Source of the DNA: Blastomonas fulva
GTDB lineage: Bacteria > Pseudomonadota > Alphaproteobacteria > Sphingomonadales > Sphingomonadaceae
DNA length: 64,000 nucleotides
NCBI RefSeq assembly: GCF_003431825.1
Contig: NZ_CP020083.1
Location: 496,001 to 560,000 of the forward strand
Reading direction: 5' to 3'
Below, piece after piece: positions 22,797-30,895 of the stretch. A model generated the notes under the pieces. That model did not search any database, was not told the DNA's origin, and saw nothing but the letters and a program-made list of their open reading frames with translations. Both the position numbers and the translations under genes were made by a program. Within the stretch, counting starts at the first letter, position 1; each line of letters opens with the position of its first letter.

Positions 22797-25310
22797 ATGA
22801 ACGAGAAGACGCGGTTCAATCCGCTGGCCGCCGATTCCCGCTGGCAATCGGTGTGGGACGAACGCCAGTCCTTCAAGGCGGACAGCAACAGCCCCAAGAA
22901 AAAAGCCTATGTGCTCGAGATGTTTCCCTATCCATCGGGACGCATCCATATCGGCCATGTGCGCAACTATACCATGGGCGATGTCATCGCGCGCTATCGC
23001 CGGATGCAGGGCTTTGAAGTGCTGCACCCGATGGGCTGGGACGCCTTCGGCATGCCCGCCGAAAACGCCGCGATGGAAAAGGGCGTCCACCCCGGCGGAT
23101 GGACCCGCGACAACATCGCCGCGATGCGCAAGCAGCTCAAGCGCCTCGGCTTCGCGCTCGACTGGAGCCGCGAACTCGCCACCTGCGAGCCCGAATATTA
23201 CGGTCACGAACAGGCGCTGTTCCTCGACCTCTATGCTGCTGGCCTGGTCTATCGCAAGGAAAGCGCGGTCAACTGGGACCCGGTCGACCAGACCGTGCTC
23301 GCCAACGAACAGGTCATCGACGGCAAGGGCTGGCGCTCGGGCGCGCAGGTTGAACGGCGCAAACTGAGCCAGTGGTTCCTCAAGATCACCGATTTCGCCG
23401 ACGAATTGCTCGAAGGCCTGGATACGCTGACCGACTGGCCCGAAAAGGTCCGCTCGATGCAGGCGAACTGGATCGGGAAGTCGCAGGGACTGACCTTCAG
23501 CTTCAACGTCAGCGGTGACGCGACCACCATCCCCGTCTATTCGACCCGGCCCGACACGATCTTCGGCGCGAGCTTCGTCGCCATCGCTGCCGATCACCCG
23601 ATCGCGCAGAAGATCGCTGCGGACAACGCCGACGCCGCCACGTTCATCGAGCGCTGCAAGGCGGGCGGCACCACCGCGGCCGAGCTGGAGACCGCGGAGA
23701 AATTGGGCTTCGACACCGGGCTGCGCGCGATCCATCCGTTCGACCCGAGCTGGGAACTGCCGGTGTTCATCGCCAATTTCGTGCTGATGGACTATGGCAC
23801 CGGCGCGGTGATGGGCGTGCCTGCGCACGACCAGCGCGACCTCGATTTCGCGCGCAAATACATGCTGCCGGTGCCGCGCGTCGTCGCCGCCGAAGGTGAC
23901 GAGAACGTCGCAATCCAGACCGAGGCCTATACCGGCCCCGGGCGGATCATCAATTCCTCGTTCCTCGACGGCATGGGCGTCGACGAGGCCAAGGCCGCGG
24001 TCATCGCGCGCGCCGAATTGGAAGGCTGGGGCGAAGGCACCACCGTGTGGCGGCTGCGCGACTGGGGCGTTTCGCGCCAGCGCTACTGGGGCACGCCGAT
24101 CCCGTTCATCCATTGCGAGGATTGCGGCGTCGTTCCGGTGCCCAAGGACCAGTTGCCCGTCGTGCTGCCCGAGGATGTCAGCTTCGAGATTCCGGGCAAC
24201 CCGCTTGTGCGCCACCCGACCTGGAAGCATGTCGATTGCCCCAACTGCGGCAAGCCCGCCGTGCGAGAGACCGACACGCTCGATACCTTCGTGGATTCGA
24301 GCTGGTATTTCCTGCGCTTTGCCAGCCAGCCCGACGACAAGCCGTTCGACCCGCAGGAAATCGCCAAATGGCTGCCCGTCGGCCAGTATATCGGCGGGGT
24401 CGAGCATGCAATCCTGCACCTGCTCTACGCCCGCTTCTGGACCCGCGCGCTTGCCCGCATCGGCAAGATCGAGGTGACCGAACCCTTCGCGAGCCTGTTC
24501 ACCCAAGGGATGGTGACGCACCAGACCTGGCAGGACACGAACGGCAAATGGCTGGGCCCCGATCAGGTTGAAAGGCGCGGCGAAGACTGGATCATCACCG
24601 ACACCGGCGAGGCGGCAATTGCCGGGCGAGTCGAGAAGATGTCCAAGTCCAAGAAGAACGTGGTCGATCCCGATGCCATCGTCGATCAGTACGGCGCGGA
24701 CGCGGTGCGCTGGTTCATGCTCTCCGACAGCCCGCCCGAGCGCGACCTGCCGTGGAGTGAGTCGGGCATCGAGGGCTGCTGGCGTTTCGTCCAGCGGCTG
24801 TGGCGGGTGTTCAACTCGGTCGAGGCTGCCGAGGGCGAGGACAAGCCGCTCGAACGCAAGCTGCACCAGAGCGTGGACCTGATCGGCAAGGACATCGAGG
24901 CGCTCGCCTTCAACAAGGCGGTCGCGCGGATCTATGAGCTGACCAACGCGATCGAGAAGGCCGAGAAATCCGCCAGCCGCAACATCGCGATTCGTGCGCT
25001 GGCAAGGCTGGTGGCGCCGATGGTGCCGCATCTGGCCGAAGAGGCCTGGGAGCTGATGGAAGGCCATGGCCTGATCGCCGATGCAAGCTGGCCCGAGGTC
25101 GACCCGGCGCTGCTGGTCGAGGACGAGGTCACCATCGCGGTGCAGATCAAGGGCAAATTGCGCGACACGCTGACCGTCGCCAAAGGCCTGCCCAACGAGG
25201 AGCTCGAACGGCTTGCGCTGGCATCGGACAAGGTGCAGCGTAGCCTGGACGGCGCCGCGATCCGCAAGGTGATCGTGGTGCCTGACCGGCTGGTCAATCT
25301 GGTGGTGTGA
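22797..25310 (+). CDS. leuS: Leucyl-tRNA synthetase
   Basis: This 837-residue class I aminoacyl-tRNA synthetase charges tRNA-Leu. The HIGH motif is in [11 protein letters not shown] near residue 50 and KMSKS in [14 protein letters not shown] near residue 614. Between them lie the CP1 editing domain ([18 protein letters not shown]) and the Zn-like CP region. The anticodon-binding and C-terminal domains complete the normal length. Start and spacing fit the operon with the DUF3576 gene. A palindromic repeat pair separates it from lptE. Confidence 0.97.
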   Translation: MNEKTRFNPLAADSRWQSVWDERQSFKADSNSPKKKAYVLEMFPYPSGRIHIGHVRNYTMGDVIARYRRMQGFEVLHPMGWDAFGMPAENAAMEKGVHPGGWTRDNIAAMRKQLKRLGFALDWSRELATCEPEYYGHEQALFLDLYAAGLVYRKESAVNWDPVDQTVLANEQVIDGKGWRSGAQVERRKLSQWFLKITDFADELLEGLDTLTDWPEKVRSMQANWIGKSQGLTFSFNVSGDATTIPVYSTRPDTIFGASFVAIAADHPIAQKIAADNADAATFIERCKAGGTTAAELETAEKLGFDTGLRAIHPFDPSWELPVFIANFVLMDYGTGAVMGVPAHDQRDLDFARKYMLPVPRVVAAEGDENVAIQTEAYTGPGRIINSSFLDGMGVDEAKAAVIARAELEGWGEGTTVWRLRDWGVSRQRYWGTPIPFIHCEDCGVVPVPKDQLPVVLPEDVSFEIPGNPLVRHPTWKHVDCPNCGKPAVRETDTLDTFVDSSWYFLRFASQPDDKPFDPQEIAKWLPVGQYIGGVEHAILHLLYARFWTRALARIGKIEVTEPFASLFTQGMVTHQTWQDTNGKWLGPDQVERRGEDWIITDTGEAAIAGRVEKMSKSKKNVVDPDAIVDQYGADAVRWFMLSDSPPERDLPWSESGIEGCWRFVQRLWRVFNSVEAAEGEDKPLERKLHQSVDLIGKDIEALAFNKAVARIYELTNAIEKAEKSASRNIAIRALARLVAPMVPHLAEEAWELMEGHGLIADASWPEVDPALLVEDEVTIAVQIKGKLRDTLTVAKGLPNEELERLALASDKVQRSLDGAAIRKVIVVPDRLVNLVV

Positions 25311-25330
25311 TGGCTTCACGTACCGTTTTC

Positions 25331-25421
25331 CGTCACCCTGAACTTGTTTCAGGGCCCATTTATCCCCACGCGGCTTCGGCTGCTGGGGCACGATGGGTGC
25401 TGAAACAAGTTCAGCATGACG
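25331..25421. repeat. Inverted pair of palindromic (REP-like) elements between leuS and lptE
   Basis: CCCTGAA-CTTGT-TTCAGGG (25337-25355) and TGCTGAA-ACAAG-TTCAGCA (25399-25417) are each perfect 7-bp hairpins, and they are inverted copies of one another. The outer stem bases differ between copies (CC/GG versus TG/CA) but change in pairs, so base pairing is preserved. The element stands in the middle of an operon and may affect mRNA stability or partial termination. Confidence 0.75.
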
Positions 25422-25464
25422 GGGTTGGTAAGGTTGCCCCCCTTTCCTGCACTGGAGCGATTTG

Positions 25465-25965
25465 ATGCGCCGCCTTCTCCTCCCTCTCGCCCTAGCTGCA
25501 AGCCTTTCAGCCTGCGGCATGCAGCCGCTCTATTCCTCCGGCACGCAGGGCGCAGTTGCAACGACGCTGGGCGATGTCACCGTTGCCCCGATCCAGGGCC
25601 GCGCCGGCTGGCTGGTCAAGAACGCGCTTGATGATCGGCTCGACGCGCTGGGCGGCGGCAACAGCCGCTTCCAGCTGCAGGTGGTGCTCGACGACAAGAT
25701 CACCGGCTTCGGTCTGCTCGCCAACGACCAGGTGACGCGCGAACGCCGCACGCTGCGCGCGCGCTATCAGCTGGTCGAGGCCGCCACCGGCGAGATCGTG
25801 CTCGATGCCACCGCCGCATCGGATGCGGGCGTGGATATCGTCAGCAGCGAATATGCCACGATCGCAGCGGAAAACCGCGCGCTGGAAAACCTGTCGCTCG
25901 AGATCGCCGACCAGATCGTCACCCGGCTGTCGCTGTTCGCGCGCGAGGTATCGCAGGCGCAATGA
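25465..25965 (+). CDS. lptE: LPS-assembly lipoprotein LptE
   Basis: This 166-residue lipoprotein has the signal MRRLLLPLALAASLSACGMQ, with lipidated Cys in LSAC followed by GMQPLY, the hallmark of LptE. It plugs and assembles the outer-membrane LPS translocon LptD. The C-terminal part (AIADQ-like LEIADQIVTRLSLFAREV) matches the family helix. The gene order leuS-lptE-holA is usual in this class. ATG 25465 is used; a TTG directly before it is unlikely. The holA start lies 13 bp downstream. Confidence 0.92.
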   Translation: MRRLLLPLALAASLSACGMQPLYSSGTQGAVATTLGDVTVAPIQGRAGWLVKNALDDRLDALGGGNSRFQLQVVLDDKITGFGLLANDQVTRERRTLRARYQLVEAATGEIVLDATAASDAGVDIVSSEYATIAAENRALENLSLEIADQIVTRLSLFAREVSQAQ

Positions 25966-25978
25966 GGTTCAGGGCGCA

Positions 25979-27016
25979 ATGAAGGCGGACGCCGCAGCGA
26001 TCCGAGCCCTGGCGCGCAAGCCGCGCCCCGATATCCGGCTGTATCTGATCTTCGGCACCGATGATGGCGGCAACGCGGCGTTGGCGGGCGAGCTGATCGC
26101 CGGGTTCGGCAAGGGCATCGAGCGTACCGATCTCGACGGATCGCAGCTGTCGCGCGACCCTTCGCTGCTCCCCGCCGAGGCCGCGTCGATGTCGCTGTTC
26201 GGCGACACCCGCTACATTCGCGTCACCACCAGCGGAGAGGAAAGCCTTGCCGCGGTCGAGGCGCTGCTCGCGGCGGACAAGGCGATCAACCCGGTGGTGA
26301 TGCTGGCGAGCGGCATCAGCGAGAAATCGCGCATCGCCAAGCTGGCGCTCGCCGCGCCCAATGCCATGGCGGTGCAGACTAAGCTGCCCGGTCCCGACGA
26401 CATGGCGCGGATCGTCGCAGAGTTAGGGCGCGAGGCAGGACTGACCATCGAACCCGATCTCGCGCACGTCATCGCGGGCTTCACCGCGGCCGATCGCAGG
26501 CTGGCGGCGCAGGAGATCGAGAAGCTCTCGCTCTATCTCGATGCGAGCCCGCAGGACCCCAAGGCCGTGACCCGCGAAGCGATCACCGCGCTGCGGGCCG
26601 ATGCCGAGGACGATGCGATGCAGCCGATTATCTCGGCGGCGCTGTCGGGCGATCTCAGGCGCTTGCCCGAGGAACTGAAGCGGATGCGCGAACAGGCGGT
26701 GTCCGAGGTTGGGCTGGTGATCGTGATGCAACGCCAGGTCATGCAGCTTGCTGCCGCAGCGCAGCGCATGGGCAGCGCACGTGATATCGGCGGATGGGTA
26801 ACTCAAGAGATGCGCAGCCGCAGGCTTTGGGGCGGCGGCAGCGCGCAGGACTGGACGCGGCAGCTGCGCGCCTGGGGCCGCCCGCAGCACATGGCGCGGC
26901 TGATCGAGCGGCTGCTCACCCTGCAACAGGCGATGATGCGCGCTACCCCGGGGCCTGCGCTGCTGCTGGAGCAGGAATTGCTCGAAATCGCCCGGGTCGC
27001 CGCACGCGCGTCTTGA
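25979..27016 (+). CDS. holA: DNA polymerase III delta subunit
   Basis: This 345-residue clamp-loader subunit opens the beta clamp during replication. The N-terminal domain has RLYLIFGTDDGGNAALAGEL, a degenerate nucleotide-fold start. The central part contains IVAELGREAGLTIEPDLAHV and FTAADRRLAAQEIEKLSLYL, typical of HolA. The C-terminal helical collar carries RLIERLLTLQQAMM. The ATG at 25979 follows lptE closely. The frame is open further upstream over lptE, but that portion is a shadow. It is the last gene of the leuS operon. Confidence 0.9.
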   Translation: MKADAAAIRALARKPRPDIRLYLIFGTDDGGNAALAGELIAGFGKGIERTDLDGSQLSRDPSLLPAEAASMSLFGDTRYIRVTTSGEESLAAVEALLAADKAINPVVMLASGISEKSRIAKLALAAPNAMAVQTKLPGPDDMARIVAELGREAGLTIEPDLAHVIAGFTAADRRLAAQEIEKLSLYLDASPQDPKAVTREAITALRADAEDDAMQPIISAALSGDLRRLPEELKRMREQAVSEVGLVIVMQRQVMQLAAAAQRMGSARDIGGWVTQEMRSRRLWGGGSAQDWTRQLRAWGRPQHMARLIERLLTLQQAMMRATPGPALLLEQELLEIARVAARAS

Positions 27017-27062
27017 CTGTATCTCCAGTCGGCCCATGTTGTGATCTCCCCAGGAGACACAC

Positions 27063-27461
27063 ATGGCAGACACCAAGATCAGCGACACCGAATGGCGCGC
27101 GAAGCTCAGCCCCGAGCAATATCACGTGCTGCGCGAAGGCGGCACCGAGCGGGCCTTTACCGGCAAGTACAACGACCACAAGGGCGATGGCATGTACCGC
27201 TGTGCCGGATGCGGCGCGCCTTTGTTCGAATCCGACGCCAAGTACAACAGCGGCTCGGGCTGGCCGAGCTTCACCACCCCGATCGAAGGCGAGGCAGTCG
27301 CCGAGATCGTCGACACCAGCCACGGCATGGTCCGTACCGAAGTGCGCTGCGCGCGCTGCGACGGACATCTGGGCCATGTGTTCCCCGATGGTCCCGGCCC
27401 CGAAGGCCTGCGCTATTGCATGAACAGCGCCTCGCTGGAGTTCGATCCTAAAGAGGATTGA
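27063..27461 (+). CDS. msrB: Peptide-methionine (R)-S-oxide reductase
   Basis: This 132-residue enzyme reduces methionine-R-sulfoxide in proteins. Two zinc CxxC pairs are present (CAGC and CARC). The catalytic Cys lies in [12 protein letters not shown], and the family blocks [10 protein letters not shown] and [12 protein letters not shown] are intact. It has no signal peptide, so it acts in the cytoplasm. The ATG at 27063 has GGAG about 8-12 bases upstream. The gene is convergent with smr, with a hairpin-forming repeat between them. Confidence 0.95.
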   Translation: MADTKISDTEWRAKLSPEQYHVLREGGTERAFTGKYNDHKGDGMYRCAGCGAPLFESDAKYNSGSGWPSFTTPIEGEAVAEIVDTSHGMVRTEVRCARCDGHLGHVFPDGPGPEGLRYCMNSASLEFDPKED

Positions 27462-27468
27462 GGACTGC

Positions 27469-27494
27469 GTCACCCCAGCCTGCGCGGGGGTAAC
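27469..27494. repeat. Palindromic repeat between convergent msrB and smr
   Basis: GTCACCCC and GGGGTAAC form imperfect arms around a short GC-rich loop. The core resembles the GTCACCCCCGC element at 53125. It could serve as a bidirectional terminator, although no T-run follows. Confidence 0.5.
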
Positions 27495-27512
27495 GAGCCA
27501 GCTATCGGGGCC

Positions 27513-28142
27513 TCATCCCCGCCGCCGCCTCAGCACGATATACAGCGCCCCATCCCCGCCATGCCGGGGATGGGCGTTGCGCACCGCGGCGATCTCGCTC
27601 GCATGGCGTGACGAGGCCAGCCAGTCCGACACCGCCCCGCGGATTGCGCCGCGTCCGCTGTCGGGCGCGCGCGCCTTGCCGGTGATCAGCAGCATCAGCC
27701 GCATGTCCGCCGCCTTGGCTTGCGCCAGCGCCATGTCCAGCCGCGCATAGGCGCTCGCCAGCGTGTGCCCGTGCAGATCGATCGTGACATCGGGCTGCAC
27801 CCCGCCCTTGGCCATCCGCCGATCCCAATGCCCGTCGAGATTCCCCGCGACCGAGGGCCGCGGCGCTTGCGTGAACGTCCAGGAGGGGGTGGGTTTGTTC
27901 CCTCTCCCCTCCCGCAAGCGGGACGGGTCGGCCAAAGCTGCAGGCTTTGCGCCGGGGGTGGGCAAGATAGGAAGACCTGGCTTTACAGGCCCACCCCCGG
28001 GTTGCCCGGCCTTGCCGGACATCCCTGCCGCTCCCGCAGGCGGGAGCGGAGAGGTTTGCACCTTGTCCTTGAATGGCTCGACGGTCGCGATCACCCGCTT
28101 CCACAGGGCCGCTTCCGCATCAGAAAGCGGCCTTCGGCTCAT
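27513..28142 (-). CDS. Smr-domain protein with repeat-derived linker
   Basis: This 209-residue protein ends in a Smr (small MutS-related) domain at about residues 115-209. It has the LDLHG-type motif in VTIDLHGHTLAS and the TGxG-like loop in LLITGKARAP. Smr domains nick nucleic acids and in many bacteria act on RNA at stalled ribosomes. Residues 30-85 are Pro/Gly-rich, and their DNA is a composite palindromic repeat (27901-28054), so the linker is probably a translated repeat insertion. The gene starts 3 bp after mltA, at the end of the Tim44-like/mltA transcript. Confidence 0.88.
   Translation of the reverse strand: MSRRPLSDAEAALWKRVIATVEPFKDKVQTSPLPPAGAAGMSGKAGQPGGGPVKPGLPILPTPGAKPAALADPSRLREGRGNKPTPSWTFTQAPRPSVAGNLDGHWDRRMAKGGVQPDVTIDLHGHTLASAYARLDMALAQAKAADMRLMLLITGKARAPDSGRGAIRGAVSDWLASSRHASEIAAVRNAHPRHGGDGALYIVLRRRRG
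27901..28054. repeat. 154-bp composite palindromic element inside the smr coding region
   Basis: The ends are inverted 15-mers matching at 14 positions: CCTCTCCCCTCCCGC (27901-27915) and GCGGGAGCGGAGAGG (28040-28054). Inside lies a second perfect 12-bp inverted pair, CCGGGGGTGGGC (27952-27963) and GCCCACCCCCGG (27989-28000). The outer ends belong to the same family as the repeats at 34363, 35481 and 56366. The frame of smr stays open across it. Confidence 0.75.
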
Positions 28143-28145
28143 CGC

Positions 28146-29459
28146 TCAGCGCGCCTGCTGCGCCAGCCGGTCGTAACTGCCGCGCGGCAGCAGGATCAGC
28201 GCAAGCCCGCGCGCGGACATGCCGCCGGCAATCACCTTGGCCTGCTCGCCCGCACCCCAGAAGGTATCGAAGCGGTTCGCACCCTTGATCGCGCCGCCGG
28301 TATCCTGCGCCACCCACAATCCGTTGGGCTCGGCGCGGTCCATGCCCAGAAACACCGGCGCGCCCAAAGGCACGAACTTGGGGTCGGCGGCGACGCTGCT
28401 GCCCGCCTCGACCTGATAGCCCAAAGCGCCCAGCGGGCCGGGTCCGGTCAGTTCGCGGAAAAAGACGAAGCTCTTGTTTTCGCGCATGATGCTGCGGCCC
28501 TCTTCGGGGTTGGCGCGCAAATAGGCGACGATACCCTGCATGCTCGCCTGGCCGGGTGCGAGCAGGCCCCGGTCGCGCATCAGCGCGCCGATGCCGGTGT
28601 AATCGCGGCCGTTCTGGCTGGCATAGCCGATCCGCACCACCGACCCATCGGGCGCGCGCAACCGTCCAGAGCCCTGTACCTGCAGGAAGAAGAAATCGAT
28701 CGCATCCGCCGCCCAGGCGATCACCGGCGCGCGGCCACCCAGCGATCCCTGTTCGATCTGGGTGCGGTCATCATAAGGGACAAGGTCGGTGCCCTTGAGC
28801 TTGCCGCGCACCCGCTTGCCCGCCCATTCGGGAGAGAATTGCGACAGATCGACATCGATCAGGTCCGACGGGCGGCCATAGACGGGGACTTCAAACCCCG
28901 CAGAGCGGGTGCGCGATCCGGCGATCTCGGGTTCGAAATAGCCGGTGGCAAAGCCTGCCCCCTCGCCCACCTGAACCGCTTCGAGCTGCTCTGTGAAGAA
29001 CCGCACCGCGTCGGTGTCGGGCCATCCGGCAGCGGCTGCGCACGGAGCGCGCCAGTCTTCGGGACGGGTAAGGCCGCTGGCATCCTGGCGTTTGGTGACC
29101 GCAGGACAGGTGAGCCGGAAAGCGACCAGCGCGGCGCGAGCGTCATCTTGGGTGATCGGCAGGCTGGCGATGGCAGGGCCGCGGCGCAGCACCTGGCCAG
29201 CAGCCTGGGTGATATCGGCGCTGGCGGTGATCGCCGCGCCGGACATTGCGGGCAGAGGCGTTGCGCGGGGAATGACGTAGCTGGATGCAGGGCCGCTAGG
29301 CGCAGGCGCGGGGGCCTGCTGCGCGGGACCTGTTGCGGGGGGTGCGCTCTCGTAGGGCAGCCGCGCGGGCGGCGGCGCCGAACTGGTCTCGCCCGAGGGA
29401 ACGACACCCGCACAGGCGGTGAGCGCCAGCGTCAGCAGACCGATCGCGAACCGGCGCAT
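28146..29459 (-). CDS. mltA: Membrane-bound lytic murein transglycosylase A
   Basis: This 437-residue outer-membrane lipoprotein cleaves the glycan strand of peptidoglycan. The lipobox is LALTACAG at residues 10-17. The MltA domain follows, with GYFEPEIAGSRTRSAGFEVP and IAWAADAIDFFFLQVQGSG. The C-terminal 3D domain has conserved acidic residues in AQDTGGAIKGANRFDTFWG. ATG 29459 is chosen because GGGGGA lies just upstream and it gives a clean lipoprotein signal. An ATG at 29483 overlapping the upstream stop is the alternative. It is co-transcribed with the Tim44-like gene and smr. Confidence 0.93.
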   Translation of the reverse strand: MRRFAIGLLTLALTACAGVVPSGETSSAPPPARLPYESAPPATGPAQQAPAPAPSGPASSYVIPRATPLPAMSGAAITASADITQAAGQVLRRGPAIASLPITQDDARAALVAFRLTCPAVTKRQDASGLTRPEDWRAPCAAAAGWPDTDAVRFFTEQLEAVQVGEGAGFATGYFEPEIAGSRTRSAGFEVPVYGRPSDLIDVDLSQFSPEWAGKRVRGKLKGTDLVPYDDRTQIEQGSLGGRAPVIAWAADAIDFFFLQVQGSGRLRAPDGSVVRIGYASQNGRDYTGIGALMRDRGLLAPGQASMQGIVAYLRANPEEGRSIMRENKSFVFFRELTGPGPLGALGYQVEAGSSVAADPKFVPLGAPVFLGMDRAEPNGLWVAQDTGGAIKGANRFDTFWGAGEQAKVIAGGMSARGLALILLPRGSYDRLAQQAR

Positions 29460-29482
29460 GGCAATCCCCCGGGGCGCGGACA

Positions 29483-30145
29483 TCAGGCCTGATCGGTTTC
29501 GACCAGAATCCAGTTGGGATCGTTGCTGCGCAGGTCGCGGGCAAAGGTCCACAGATCGTGCGTCGCTACCGCGTCGGTCAGCGATCCGGCGACAAGCTCG
29601 CCATCGGGGCCGCGAACGACAGCCGCGATATCGGCATCGAACCGCACGGTGATGCGGGCATTGGGCGCGTCATATTCGGCGTCGACGATGCGCGCCTCGT
29701 CGATGCGCACCAGGCGGTTTTCCAGCGTTTCGCCGCGCGCGGTGCGCTGGTCGATCGAGCTGGAGAAACTTTCATAGACCTCGTCGTCGCACAGCGTGCG
29801 AAGGTCTTCGCGGTTGCCCGCCCAGAATGCTTCGAGGATCATGCCATAGGCAGCCTTGGCGCCATCGCGGAACCGCGCCACGTCGAAGCTGCGGTCGGCG
29901 GCGAGCATCTGGCGGATGCCGGGCTCGGCGGCAATATCGAATACGGTCGAGGTTCCCGGCGTCATCGCAGCGGGCTTGTCATCCAGCTGCGGCCGCTCGA
30001 TCGCGGTGGGGCGCTTGGCGACGGGCGTGTCCATGCCGCGGGTCAGCGGTTCCTGCTCATGCCCGGTGCGTTTGCCCAGGACCGAGTACAGGCGGAGGCC
30101 CAAAAACGCTGCAACCATGGCCAAGATGATGATTTCTACCGTCAC
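29483..30145 (-). CDS. Tim44-like (TimA) membrane-anchored protein
   Basis: This 220-residue protein has one N-terminal membrane helix (EIIILAMVAAFLGLRLYSVLG) and a C-terminal Tim44-like domain (around FRDGAKAAYGMILEAFWAGN to the end WILVETDQA). Mitochondrial Tim44 links the import motor to the channel; alphaproteobacterial TimA has an unresolved envelope role. The start is GTG at 30145, preceded by GGGAAGA. It is divergent from secB, an arrangement common in this class, and leads the mltA-smr transcript. Confidence 0.88.
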   Translation of the reverse strand: MTVEIIILAMVAAFLGLRLYSVLGKRTGHEQEPLTRGMDTPVAKRPTAIERPQLDDKPAAMTPGTSTVFDIAAEPGIRQMLAADRSFDVARFRDGAKAAYGMILEAFWAGNREDLRTLCDDEVYESFSSSIDQRTARGETLENRLVRIDEARIVDAEYDAPNARITVRFDADIAAVVRGPDGELVAGSLTDAVATHDLWTFARDLRSNDPNWILVETDQA

Positions 30146-30220
30146 AAGTCTTCCCGTTTGCCCGCCCGCTTAAACCACTGTGCTGCTAAAAGGTCAGCGC
30201 GAATGCATAACATAGGGCAT

Positions 30221-30251
30221 GTCGGCCAATATGCAAATTGCTTTGGCCGAC
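30221..30251. promoter_or_regulatory. Perfect 9-bp inverted repeat between the Tim44-like gene and secB
   Basis: GTCGGCCAA (30221-30229) and TTGGCCGAC (30243-30251) flank a 13-base AT-rich spacer that contains ATGCAAAT. The dyad sits in the divergent promoter region, about 75 bp from the upstream gene start and 110 bp from secB. The spacing of about two helical turns between arm centres suits a dimeric regulator. A leader hairpin is the alternative. Confidence 0.5.
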
Positions 30252-30360
30252 AAAAACTTGCATCGCCCAGTGCTTTCGTGGTGCTTGCACCGCACGGGAA
30301 GCACGATTAGAGCGCCGCGCAAGACGCGCTGGCTGCGCCTAGCATTGAAAGGGACTATCC

Positions 30361-30867
30361 ATGGCCGAAGACGGCACCGTGAGCTCGCAAAATCCGGCGC
30401 TGAATGGCGCTTCCGGCCCGCAGGCGGGCCTGATCTCGCAATATGTCAAGGACCTGTCGGTCGAAAACCCCAATGCGCCCGACAGCTATCAGTGGCCGGG
30501 CCAGCTGGCATTCGACGTGCAGTTCCGTGCCGAATCGCGCCAGCTGAGCGAAGAGGTGCACGAGATGATCTGCACCTACACGATCGCTGCCAAGGCCGAA
30601 CAGGGCACCGCCTATCTGGTCGAATTGGCCTATGGCGCGCTGGTCGGCATCCGCGGCATGGATGAAGAGCAGGTCCGTCGCTTCCTGTTCGCCGACACCC
30701 CGCGCATGGTGTTCCCCACCATCCGCCTGATCCTGGGCAACGTCATCCGTGACGCGGGCTATCCGCCGCTGGTGCTCGAGCCGATTGATTTCACGACCCT
30801 GTACGAACAGCAGAGCCAGGACCCCAATTTCGGCGCAGCGATGCCGCCTGCCGAAGGCAACGCCTGA
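30361..30867 (+). CDS. secB: Protein-export chaperone SecB
   Basis: This 168-residue tetrameric chaperone keeps precursor proteins unfolded and hands them to SecA. The family blocks ISQYVKDLSVENPNAP, QLAFDVQFRAES and the C-terminal FPTIRLILGNVIRDAGYPPL with LEPIDFTTLY are intact. The ATG at 30361 has AAGGGA at a suitable distance. The many exported proteins in the window, including a very large autotransporter, are possible clients. murJ follows after 28 bp. Confidence 0.96.
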   Translation: MAEDGTVSSQNPALNGASGPQAGLISQYVKDLSVENPNAPDSYQWPGQLAFDVQFRAESRQLSEEVHEMICTYTIAAKAEQGTAYLVELAYGALVGIRGMDEEQVRRFLFADTPRMVFPTIRLILGNVIRDAGYPPLVLEPIDFTTLYEQQSQDPNFGAAMPPAEGNA

Positions 30868-30895
30868 CGCCCGGCTGCGATAGGGCGCACCCGGC

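Noticed and set aside
22071..25520. Open frame of about 1150 codons on the minus strand opposite leuS
   Set aside because: It is antisense to a complete, motif-bearing leuS gene and has no ribosome site or domain of its own.
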